Made by a program: the position numbers and the translations under genes
Assembly: GCA_903881085.1 (NCBI GenBank)
Contig: CAIRSA010000522.1
Coordinates: 1 to 47,765, forward strand
DNA: 47,765 bases
DNA from: an uncultured Acidobacteriia bacterium
Lineage (GTDB): Bacteria; Acidobacteriota; Terriglobia; Bryobacterales; Bryobacteraceae
Reading direction: 5' to 3'
The notes under the pieces: model-generated
What the model was told of the DNA's origin: nothing
Databases searched by the model: none
Seen by the model: the letters and a program-made list of their open reading frames with translations, nothing else
Shown here: in pieces, positions 19,066-26,014 of the stretch
Layout: each line of letters opens with the position of its first letter
How positions within the stretch are numbered: the first letter of the stretch is position 1

Positions 19066-20865
19066 ATGCCCCTGCAAGCCGCGCCGCCAGCGCAGATCGA
19101 ATACGCCCGCATGCCGCAGCGCGAACTTTTCCAGTTGCTGGAAAAGCAGCCGCCACAACAGACGCTGACGATGGCGCACATGCTGCGCAACGATTTTCAG
19201 CGCGACCGCGTGCAGCGCAAAGCATTTCTTAGCGAGCCGTCCACGCAATGGGCCGTCACGTTCATTGACCGCCCGTGGATCGGCGAGACCAATTTCTTTC
19301 GCTCCGCCGAACTCGCGCGCACGCTGCCGCCGGTCGTCGCGAAGAAACTGCTGGCTGCGGTGGCGCTGAAGAACCCAGGACTCGCCATCCGGGAAGTGGA
19401 TGCCTATTGGGCGCTACCGCACGGCAAAGAGACCTTCGAACTGGCCGCCCTGATTGCCCCGGAAGAAGTGGTCACACTGCTCGGCGGCGATTCGGTAACT
19501 GCCAAACTGGTGACCCAGGCGGTGGGCGAATGCAAGCGTCCGGAGATGCGCAGGCTCGCTGAGATCGGCTCAGACAAATCGTTGGATGGTCCGACAAAAG
19601 CGCGCGCCGCTGTGCTCGCACGCTTCGGCCAATCGGCCTCCAACGGGCTCGATTACTTCCGCACGCTAGCCTCGTTGCGCCAGAACTCGAGCGGCATGGA
19701 CGCGCTGTTTCTTGACCGGGCGTTGGAAAACTACGCACAGATCCTGTTCCGTTTTTTCGGCGAACGGAAAGAGGCATCGAGCCTCGGCCAGCTTTCCGTG
19801 AGCGAACTTTGTCTGCTCCTCAGCTATGGCCGCTCAGAGGAAGACGATCTTATCTTCAATCCGATTTTCGATAAGCTGATTCTGCCGCGCGCATCCACTG
19901 CGTTATCGCTCCCTGACCACAATCTGCGCAAGTTCCTCGCGCTGGCCGCCATTCACGGACGTCTGGATGCGTTTCTCGAACGTGAGCCATCCGCCGCCCC
20001 ACGCGCCTTCGCTGTAATCGACTCGCCCGAAGATGCCATCGCTGCCGCCGAGATCCTCGAAGGTACGGCGAATCCACGCTCGCTCGCCGCCATAAAACAA
20101 TCCATCGTTACGCACGCTGATCAGCCTTTGTACGGGCTGCTTGCCGCGCGCCTGAGCGCAAAGCTCGACGGGAAATGGGAACTCGCCGAACGCTTTCAGC
20201 CTTACTTCCTCACGCCGCGCGAGCTGCCGCTGAAACCGCTTTTCAGCAACGCCAACCTGTGCGTGCAACGCTATTTTTTTTACAACGACGACGACGGAGA
20301 AGAGTCGTATGAGACCTTCAAACAAAGCTACCAGCGCGACCGCAACTGGCGCTTCGAAATCAAGGGGTCGTACGTTGTTGTCACCGGCCGCCACGCAAAC
20401 GGACGGCGCATCGAAATCTACGCCAACATTCCAAGCGAAGAAAGCGGCCAGAGTGAGATCTCCAGACTCTTTGCCGCAAAACGCATGGAACCCGCTGTGG
20501 TAGTCCATCGAGGCCACAGCTTTCATCTCGAAAAATCGCTGCGCTACCTGACGCCGTCAGCGAAGCTGGTCTTCCTTGGCAGTTGCCGCGGCATGGACCA
20601 CGTAGAGGACGTGCTGGGAACGGCCGGCAGCGCACAACTGATCGCCACCCGTGCGGTTGGTACGGCCTCCATCAACGACCCGATGCTCAAGGCCATTAAC
20701 GACCGCCTGCTAAGCAGTGCGTCGAAAGTTGACTGGCAGTCCTTCTGGACAGAGCAGGAGTCCAAGCTCGGCGCCAACGCCCAGTTTCGCGACTACGTCC
20801 CGCCGCATCGCAACGCCACCGCGATCTTCCTCGCCGCCTACTACAACTACATGGAATCCCACTGA
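19066..20865 (+). CDS. Large protein with candidate CHAT/separase-like C-terminal domain
   Basis: A 599-residue protein read from the ATG at 19066, which has AGGAG just upstream. An in-frame GTG at 19030 would add MLFYLIAARLGV and create a weak signal peptide, so location is uncertain. Residues about 20-380 are mostly alpha-helical and repeat-like, suggesting a helical scaffold. The last third has two motifs of clan CD cysteine peptidases: a hydrophobic strand ending in VVVHRGHSF (His481) and a second ending in KLVFLGSCRG (Cys507), with RAVGTASI after it. The 26-residue spacing is close to that of separase (from memory). No family was recognised for the N-terminal part. The assignment is an inference from motifs. 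Confidence 0.7.
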   Translation: MPLQAAPPAQIEYARMPQRELFQLLEKQPPQQTLTMAHMLRNDFQRDRVQRKAFLSEPSTQWAVTFIDRPWIGETNFFRSAELARTLPPVVAKKLLAAVALKNPGLAIREVDAYWALPHGKETFELAALIAPEEVVTLLGGDSVTAKLVTQAVGECKRPEMRRLAEIGSDKSLDGPTKARAAVLARFGQSASNGLDYFRTLASLRQNSSGMDALFLDRALENYAQILFRFFGERKEASSLGQLSVSELCLLLSYGRSEEDDLIFNPIFDKLILPRASTALSLPDHNLRKFLALAAIHGRLDAFLEREPSAAPRAFAVIDSPEDAIAAAEILEGTANPRSLAAIKQSIVTHADQPLYGLLAARLSAKLDGKWELAERFQPYFLTPRELPLKPLFSNANLCVQRYFFYNDDDGEESYETFKQSYQRDRNWRFEIKGSYVVVTGRHANGRRIEIYANIPSEESGQSEISRLFAAKRMEPAVVVHRGHSFHLEKSLRYLTPSAKLVFLGSCRGMDHVEDVLGTAGSAQLIATRAVGTASINDPMLKAINDRLLSSASKVDWQSFWTEQESKLGANAQFRDYVPPHRNATAIFLAAYYNYMESH

Positions 20866-20898
20866 AATATTCACGTGGTAGTCGGCTTGAAAACATAG

Positions 20899-20958
20899 CG
20901 CTCGCAAGCGAGCGGGCAGGCGAATCCGCCGTCGCCTTGGCGAAGGAGGATTCGCCTG
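20899..20958. repeat. Intergenic double-hairpin element
   Basis: Two inverted repeats stand side by side: CGCTCGC/GCGAGCG with a 2-base loop (20899-20914), and caggcgaatcc at 20917-20927 paired with ggattcgcctg at 20948-20958. The region includes cgccttggcgaagg, related to the cttcgccaaggc block of the repeat at 15394. No coding potential is seen between 20866 and 20990. Confidence 0.6.
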
Positions 20959-20989
20959 TGCGAAAACTAACTAAAGAAAACGGCGTGTC

Positions 20990-21018
20990 GAAAAACGAGT
21001 GCCATCGGATTGGCACTC
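20990..21018 (-). terminator. Rho-independent terminator of the 21036 oxidoreductase gene
   Basis: Read on the minus strand, a perfect 8-bp stem GAGTGCCA/TGGCACTC with a 6-base loop (20997-21018) is followed directly by GTTTTTCG. It lies 18 bp past the stop of the minus-strand gene. Confidence 0.85.
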
Positions 21019-21035
21019 GCCCCTCTTCCTCCGCT

Positions 21036-22103
21036 CTAAGCCTTTACGGCCCGGCGCTGCACCGCCGCCTCCTGCGCCGCCAGCGTAATCTCGTTGGCCC
21101 GCAGAATCTCCTTCATCGCAATCGGCTCCGGCTTGCCATGATAAATCGCTTCCAGAAACTCAACAAACAGGTGCCGCTGCGCAGGCAGGCTCTCGACTTT
21201 GTGTGGCGCCTTCTTATCGGTCATCATAGTAACGCCAGTGGCCGCCTGATACTCCACAATGCCCTTCGTCCCGGCCAGTCGCAAACGGTCGTCGCCATGC
21301 GAACCAGCCGGCGACGGACGCAGATAATCCATGTGCAGGGTGGCCACGCCGCCATTGTCCAACCGGAAGACCGACGCGGTCGTGTTTTCCATATCGCCGA
21401 TATCGGGAAATCCGATGTGCCCCTGGAACGACATCGCCTCCACGAATTCCCTGCCCGATGACCACCGCATCAGATCGACCATATGAATGCCGATCCACGG
21501 AATTGTCCCGCCATACGTCTTGCGGTTGCGCATCCACTCCGCCCGCGCACCGGCCTGATACGACTTCTGCGATGAGATCTGCGCCACCTCGCCTATGTCG
21601 CCATTATCCACGGCGCGGCGCAGCGCCAGATACTCCGGATCGAACCGCATCGGCAGCAGCATGGTGAACTTCTTGCCCGATGCCAGAATCAGCTTCCACG
21701 TGCGATCGAAATCCGCCCGCTCAATAGCCAGCGGCTTTTCGGCCATCACATGCACCTTGCGCTCCAGGCACGCCCGCACAGCCTCTGCCCGCTCGCCATT
21801 CGAGTTGCACACCGCGACGATATCGAACTCTTCCTTGGCCAGCATCTCACGGTAGTCCGCATACAAACGCACCTTTTCGAAAGGCGCCTTCTTCACAAAC
21901 TGGGCACGTAAGGCAGCCGCCGGATCGTACACCGCAGTGACCTCAACATCCGGAAGATTCGGCAGTGGACGCAACACCTCTGCCGTATGGCCAACCAGGC
22001 CAAGCACCCCAACTTTAACCTTCTTCGGCAGCCGCAACGTCTGCGCGGTTGCAGCCTGCGCCGCGGCGGCGCCCAGAATAATCGCTCTTCTTGTAGATTT
22101 CAT
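21036..22103 (-). CDS. Exported Gfo/Idh/MocA-family oxidoreductase
   Basis: A 355-residue NAD(P)-dependent dehydrogenase family protein. The N-terminus MKSTRRAIILGAAAAQAATA has a twin-arginine-like RR and an Ala-rich stretch, so export as a folded, cofactor-loaded protein is plausible. The Rossmann strand is VKVGVLGLVGHTAEV, and the family signature is HVMAEKPLAIERADFD with the usual EKP lysine. The C-terminal domain contains GIHMVDLMRWSSG. In this family the substrates are sugars, inositols or their derivatives. It is followed by a terminator and separated from the microcompartment genes by a convergent gene, so it is probably a single-gene unit. Confidence 0.88.
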   Translation of the reverse strand: MKSTRRAIILGAAAAQAATAQTLRLPKKVKVGVLGLVGHTAEVLRPLPNLPDVEVTAVYDPAAALRAQFVKKAPFEKVRLYADYREMLAKEEFDIVAVCNSNGERAEAVRACLERKVHVMAEKPLAIERADFDRTWKLILASGKKFTMLLPMRFDPEYLALRRAVDNGDIGEVAQISSQKSYQAGARAEWMRNRKTYGGTIPWIGIHMVDLMRWSSGREFVEAMSFQGHIGFPDIGDMENTTASVFRLDNGGVATLHMDYLRPSPAGSHGDDRLRLAGTKGIVEYQAATGVTMMTDKKAPHKVESLPAQRHLFVEFLEAIYHGKPEPIAMKEILRANEITLAAQEAAVQRRAVKA

Positions 22104-22159
22104 TGGCCTTCCAACTTGGAGATAGCTTGTGAATGTAGGATACTGTAATAGTTATTCAA

Positions 22160-22759
22160 ATGCATACTCGCCGTCTAATTTGTAGTGTCCTCGCCTTATG
22201 GCTTGCATGGATCATCATAATACCTTTCGTGTTGTCAACCAATCTTTGGATAGTCGATACGACGATCGGATCCGGCGATGCCGTGATCGCAAAATCGATG
22301 GAGTCCATCGAATATCAGGACTTGCGCCAGTTACTGCGGCATTCAGCCGGCGAAGCAAACAGGGTCTTGTACAAGAACTGGGGATTCGCGCAGATTGGCC
22401 TGGCCCTGGTAGTCATTGCGCTCATGGTTTCGGTGAAGGCCGAATACACATATTTTGCCGCGGGTGGACTTGCCACGCTGATTACCATTGCCTTGCATTT
22501 TATACTTGCACGCGAGATTTCAGGTGTGGGCAGACTACTCGATTTCAAGGATGCAGGTGATCTGCCAGCCTTGGAATCCCGCCTGCAGAGCATGCAGCAA
22601 ATCTATTGGGCGATGCAAGCCGTAGTCGGGCTAATCGCGGCGGGACTTCTTGGAGCTTTTCTGCGGCGCACCCGCAGCCGGCGCCTGACTGCTCCCCTCA
22701 AGTCCCTCAAAAAGGTCAATGCGGTCTATGACACCGATGACGCACATGTCGATGGGTGA
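22160..22759 (+). CDS. Four-helix membrane protein of unknown function
   Basis: A 199-residue protein with a membrane helix near the N-terminus (about 8-28), an extracytoplasmic loop of about 45 residues, two helices in the middle (about 75-115) and one near 150-168. A basic tail follows (RRTRSRRLTAPLKSLKKV). The layout recalls single-gene acidobacterial membrane proteins with no assigned family. The last 129 bp overlap, tail to tail, the 3' end of the first BMC-P gene on the other strand. A GATACT element lies about 20 bp upstream of the ATG. I cannot assign a function. Confidence 0.7.
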   Translation: MHTRRLICSVLALWLAWIIIIPFVLSTNLWIVDTTIGSGDAVIAKSMESIEYQDLRQLLRHSAGEANRVLYKNWGFAQIGLALVVIALMVSVKAEYTYFAAGGLATLITIALHFILAREISGVGRLLDFKDAGDLPALESRLQSMQQIYWAMQAVVGLIAAGLLGAFLRRTRSRRLTAPLKSLKKVNAVYDTDDAHVDG

Positions 22760-22975
22760 GTTGGGCCGTCCCACGCTGGTCATGGCGGCGAAGCCATCGG
22801 TCGCAATTAAAACCTGATCGCCCGTTCCCGCATCCACGGAATCAAAAGCAATCAGCGCGTCGCCACGGTCGGATCCATCCAGATTCAGCGGCTGCACCAG
22901 CAGGATCTTCATGCCCTCATGGCTGGAGTGTTTTTGCGTTGCGACTAAGTCGCCGATCACTCGCCCGATGAGCAC
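22631..22975 (-). CDS. BMC-P vertex protein (EutN/CcmL family), copy 1
   Basis: Pentameric protein that caps the vertices of bacterial microcompartment shells. Residues 1-90 are a full EutN/CcmL domain: LIGRVIGDLVATQKHSSHEG, LLVQPLNLDG, ALIAFDSVDAGTGDQVLIAT and CVIGVIDRIDLF. An extra C-terminal tail of about 24 residues (SSQAPAAGAPQKSSKKSRRD) is Ala/Pro-rich then basic and lies entirely in the overlap with the convergent membrane gene. The start is GTG at 22975, directly after the TAA of copy 2, so translation is coupled. It is the last gene of the shell operon. Confidence 0.93.
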   Translation of the reverse strand: MLIGRVIGDLVATQKHSSHEGMKILLVQPLNLDGSDRGDALIAFDSVDAGTGDQVLIATDGFAAMTSVGRPNSPIDMCVIGVIDRIDLFEGLEGSSQAPAAGAPQKSSKKSRRD

Positions 22976-23251
22976 TTACTTTTCCCCGCCCAAGTGGATC
23001 TCATCCACAATTCCCACAACAGTTGCATCGCACGGCACTTCCGCCGGCTGAAACGGAAAACTGGCTTCCTTCCCCTTCACCCAGTAGATCAACTCGCCGG
23101 AGCCCGAGCCCGTCGAATCGGTGCAAATCAACTGCTTTCCTGTCGGCTTCAATTGCGGTGTCATCGGCTGCACAACCAGAAAACGCTGCCCGGTGAGATT
23201 GGCGTCCTTCACCGTGCTCCACAAACTGCCCACCACGCGGCCGAGAAACAT
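22976..23251 (-). CDS. BMC-P vertex protein (EutN/CcmL family), copy 2
   Basis: A 91-residue EutN/CcmL domain beginning MFLGRVVGSLWSTVKDANLT, with RFLVVQPM and ATVVGIVDEIHLGG at the end. It is the most divergent of the three: the usual vAvDtvGAG strand is ICTDSTGSGSGELIYW, and a loop with KEASFPFQPAEVPCD replaces the common short turn. The ATG at 23251 has GGAGAG 9 bases upstream and begins 4 bp after the stop of copy 3; a longer start at 23308 would overlap that gene. Different vertex paralogues may occupy different vertices or tune shell permeability. Confidence 0.92.
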   Translation of the reverse strand: MFLGRVVGSLWSTVKDANLTGQRFLVVQPMTPQLKPTGKQLICTDSTGSGSGELIYWVKGKEASFPFQPAEVPCDATVVGIVDEIHLGGEK

Positions 23252-23255
23252 GGCG

Positions 23256-23540
23256 CTACTTCTCTCCCGGTTTGGAGTCGAGACTGATGGTGTCAACAAT
23301 GCCCACAATCACCGAATCCACCGGCGAATCTTTGCAGCCTTCCGCCATGCGCGCGGAACTGCCCGCAACAATGAGTACGGTTTCGCGAAACCCCGCGCTC
23401 ACGGTATCCACGGCCACAACGTAGCCCGCTTCGTCCTTGCCTTCCGGGGAAACCGTGCGCACTACCAGCAGCTTCTTGCCTTCCAGACGAACATCTTTTC
23501 TGGTGGCCACAACGGTTCCTATCACACGGCCAAGAGTCAT
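23256..23540 (-). CDS. BMC-P vertex protein (EutN/CcmL family), copy 3
   Basis: A 94-residue protein and the most canonical of the three: MTLGRVIGTVVATRKDVRLE, KLLVVRTVSPEGKDE, VAVDTVSAGFRETVLIVAG and VIVGIVDTISL. The GSSAR segment that follows the central strand in most EutN proteins is present. It lies 9 bp after the BMC-H gene and 4 bp before copy 2. Position right behind BMC-H suggests it is the main vertex protein of this shell. Confidence 0.94.
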   Translation of the reverse strand: MTLGRVIGTVVATRKDVRLEGKKLLVVRTVSPEGKDEAGYVVAVDTVSAGFRETVLIVAGSSARMAEGCKDSPVDSVIVGIVDTISLDSKPGEK

Positions 23541-23549
23541 TTTGCAGCC

Positions 23550-23837
23550 TTACTTCGAACTCAGCTTGCCGATGGAAAATACGTCTTCCAGGCTCGCATG
23601 CGGGCGCGGAATCACGTGCACGCCAACCAGCTCACCTACACGGCGCGCGGCGGCAGCACCAGCATCGGTGGCGGCGCGGACAGCGGCAACATCGCCGCGA
23701 ACCAGCGCGGTCACGTAGCCTGATCCGATCTTTTCCCAGCCCACCAGCGTTACCCGTGCCGCCTTCACCATAGCATCCGAGGCTTCGATCATCGCGATCA
23801 AACCCTTCGTCTCGATCATTCCTAAAGCTTCACCCAT
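23550..23837 (-). CDS. BMC-H hexameric shell protein
   Basis: A 95-residue single-domain BMC protein that forms the hexagonal tiles of a microcompartment facet. It has EALGMIETKGLIAMIEASDA, VGWEKIGSGYVTALVRGDVA and GELVGVHVIPRPHASLEDVF, the standard landmarks; the pore loop includes KIGSGY. No C-terminal extension is present. It is the only hexamer gene in the window, with no BMC-T (trimeric) gene. It lies 18 bp after the aldolase gene and 9 bp before the first vertex gene, in one minus-strand operon. Confidence 0.96.
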   Translation of the reverse strand: MGEALGMIETKGLIAMIEASDAMVKAARVTLVGWEKIGSGYVTALVRGDVAAVRAATDAGAAAARRVGELVGVHVIPRPHASLEDVFSIGKLSSK

Positions 23838-23855
23838 ATAGATCAGGTCTCCTAA

Positions 23856-24644
23856 TTATTTCCCACCGCGGGCGCGAACCGCTGCATCCACCAGCGCGAT
23901 CAACTCTTCCCGCGTCACAGTAATCTTTCCGTCGCCTGGGTCCGCCGCGGCAACATTCTCCGCCACCACCGGACATCCCGGCTCGCCGCTCGACCGCGCC
24001 TTCACGCCATACCGCGTCCGCGAATCAAACAGCTTATCCACTTCCACCTTGGGCAGCAACTTCGGCCCGCCCAGCAGTTCGGCCACCAACGTAATGCGCG
24101 CAAAATGTTCCAGCGTTTCCATCTTAAAGAAAGCCTTGTACACTTCGTCGCTGTAGCAGACCGCGCCATGGTTGGCCAGCAGCAGGGCGTCGTACTTCGG
24201 AATCAATGGCAGCATGCCATCGGTCAACGCATCGGTCCCGGGCAGGCCGTATTCAGCCAGCGGAACGCAACCCAAGCCGATGATCACCTCCGGCAGCAGC
24301 GCCAGATTCAGCGACCTGCCGGCGGCCGCAAAACCAGTCGAGACGGGTGGATGCGCATGCACAACCGCCTTCACATCGGGCCTCAATTCGTAAATCTTAT
24401 AATGCATCGCAATTTCACTGGTGCGCTCCCTGCGCCCTTCCAGCTTGTTGCCATACATGTCGCAGATGATCAAATCATCCACGTGCATCATGCCCTTGCT
24501 CACACCCGTGGGTGTACAGAGTACCCTGTCTGCGTCAAGACGAATAGAAATATTGCCGTCGTTCGCTGCGACCCAACCCTTCTGGTAAACCAATTTGCCG
24601 ATATCAACGATATCCTGCCGTAGCTCTTTCTCCGTCTTAACCAT
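23856..24644 (-). CDS. Class II aldolase with C-terminal encapsulation-type helix
   Basis: A 262-residue zinc-dependent aldolase of the fuculose/rhamnulose-phosphate type. Metal and catalytic residues are visible: E77 in RTSEIAMHYKIY, H96 and H98 in AVVHAHPPVSTGF, and H159 in LLANHGAV. After the catalytic domain (about 1-215) come a flexible Gly/Pro/Ala-rich linker (about 216-240) and an amphipathic helix ITVTREELIALVDAAVRARG. This is the usual design of a peptide that targets cargo into a microcompartment. The enzyme would cleave a sugar phosphate to dihydroxyacetone phosphate and lactaldehyde; which sugar is not shown. The ATG at 24644 is preferred because a longer start overlaps the divergent gene. 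Confidence 0.9.
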   Translation of the reverse strand: MVKTEKELRQDIVDIGKLVYQKGWVAANDGNISIRLDADRVLCTPTGVSKGMMHVDDLIICDMYGNKLEGRRERTSEIAMHYKIYELRPDVKAVVHAHPPVSTGFAAAGRSLNLALLPEVIIGLGCVPLAEYGLPGTDALTDGMLPLIPKYDALLLANHGAVCYSDEVYKAFFKMETLEHFARITLVAELLGGPKLLPKVEVDKLFDSRTRYGVKARSSGEPGCPVVAENVAAADPGDGKITVTREELIALVDAAVRARGGK

Positions 24645-24701
24645 CTGAATTTCCGATTGTACCAAACGCCAGCTACAATCAGGATAGTGGATAATCGCCG
24701 T

Positions 24702-25508
24702 ATGTGCCCGCATTGCCGGGCGTTCATCACGACAGACGACAAGACTTGTCCGTACTGTCAGACACAAGTAGGAGGGCGCGCCGTGGACCGGCGTTCGGCC
24801 GCGGATCTGTTGGGCGGGCTTATCCCTGCCGCCAGATTCACCACCAGCCTGATTCTGGTCATCAATTTCGGGCTGTACATCGCCTGCGTAATTTATGCCA
24901 TGCAGTCCGGCCGGGGTACCGGGTTCGACCTGGATGGCCGCACCATAGTTCGCTTCGGCGCCAGCTATCCGCCTTTCAATTTAGCCGGCCAATGGTGGCG
25001 CCTCATCACCGCGGGCTTCCTGCACGGCGGCATCATGCACATTCTGATGAATTCCTGGGTGCTGTTTGACCTGGGGGCGCAGGTGGAAGAGATGTTCGGA
25101 CAGCGCCGTATGATCGTCATCTATATTGTCTCGACCATTACCGGCTTCGCCGCCAGTACCATGTGGGGACATCTTTCGGTGGGCGCCAGGGCGGGAATCT
25201 TCGGCCTCATCGGCGCTATGATCGCGCTCGGCATGCAGAGCCAATCGATGGTGGGCGATGCCATCAAGAGCCACTACACGCGCTGGGCCGTATACAGCCT
25301 GATCATGGGACTGCTCTTCCCCATGACCGACATGGCCGCCCACATTGGAGGCATCATCGGAGGCTTCGGCTGCGCCTGGCTGGCGGGCACTCCGCGCTTG
25401 TTCGATGATGCGAGAGAGAAGATGTGGGGCATCCTCGCCGGTGTTGCGATCGCCGCCACCGCCTACAGCTTTCTACAGATGTTTCTCCAATTTAATAGAA
25501 TAGGTTGA
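24702..25508 (+). CDS. Rhomboid-family membrane protein with zinc ribbon, catalytic Ser replaced
   Basis: A 268-residue protein. Residues 1-20 form a zinc ribbon (CPHCRAFITTDDKTCPYC). The rest has rhomboid topology with LHGGIMHILMNSW in the second core helix and the catalytic-type histidine H214 in DMAAHIGGIIGGFG. The serine motif, normally GASGAIFGLIGA, reads GARAGIFGLIGA, so the nucleophile position is Arg163. Spacing to H214 is normal. It should therefore be an inactive rhomboid unless the base calls are wrong: a pair of compensating one-base changes in GCCAGGGCGGGAATC would restore Ser-Gly. The ATG at 24702 begins the ribbon; it is divergent from the aldolase. The next gene starts on its stop (TGATG). 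Confidence 0.85.
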   Translation: MCPHCRAFITTDDKTCPYCQTQVGGRAVDRRSAADLLGGLIPAARFTTSLILVINFGLYIACVIYAMQSGRGTGFDLDGRTIVRFGASYPPFNLAGQWWRLITAGFLHGGIMHILMNSWVLFDLGAQVEEMFGQRRMIVIYIVSTITGFAASTMWGHLSVGARAGIFGLIGAMIALGMQSQSMVGDAIKSHYTRWAVYSLIMGLLFPMTDMAAHIGGIIGGFGCAWLAGTPRLFDDAREKMWGILAGVAIAATAYSFLQMFLQFNRIG

Positions 25509-26014
25509 TGAAACTTTCCCTTCTCGCTCTCACAATTTTGGCGGCATCCGCCAACGCACAGAACCCTTTCACCTCCGATGTTAAGAAAATCTGGGCCATG
25601 GCCGCCAGCAACATCGTAAAGTCCGCTGAAAAGATGCCCGAAGAAAGTTATACCTTCAAGGCTTCGCCCGACGTGCGCAGCTTCGCACAGTTGGTAGGCC
25701 ACGCTTCCGACGCCGCATATACATTCTGCGCCGCGGCAAAGGGCGAAAAGCGCGCACCCGCGGGCATTGAAAAGAACATGTCAAAGAAGGAAGAGCTTGT
25801 GAAAGCGGCAAAAGAGGCCGTCGCCTATTGCAACTCCGTGCTGGATGAAATGACCGACGCGAAGGGCGCTGAGACCGTGAAGTTCTTCGGTGAAACCTCT
25901 CGGCTGGGTATCCTCGCCTTCAACAACGCGCACACCATGGAACACTACGGCAACATGGTCACCTACATGCGAATCCGCGGCATCGTGCCGCCCTCCAGCG
26001 AACCCAAAAAATAA
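25508..26014 (+). CDS. Exported DinB-superfamily protein
   Basis: A 168-residue protein with a signal peptide (MKLSLLALTILAASANA). The mature part is a four-helix DinB/YfiT-like domain with the metal-type histidines in FAQLVGHASDAAYTF and NNAHTMEHYGNMVTYMR. DinB-like proteins bind a divalent metal and many act as thiol-dependent transferases, but exported members are uncharacterised. It overlaps the rhomboid stop by one base and the next gene's ATG by one base (TAATG), so all three are translationally coupled. Confidence 0.85.
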   Translation: MKLSLLALTILAASANAQNPFTSDVKKIWAMAASNIVKSAEKMPEESYTFKASPDVRSFAQLVGHASDAAYTFCAAAKGEKRAPAGIEKNMSKKEELVKAAKEAVAYCNSVLDEMTDAKGAETVKFFGETSRLGILAFNNAHTMEHYGNMVTYMRIRGIVPPSSEPKK

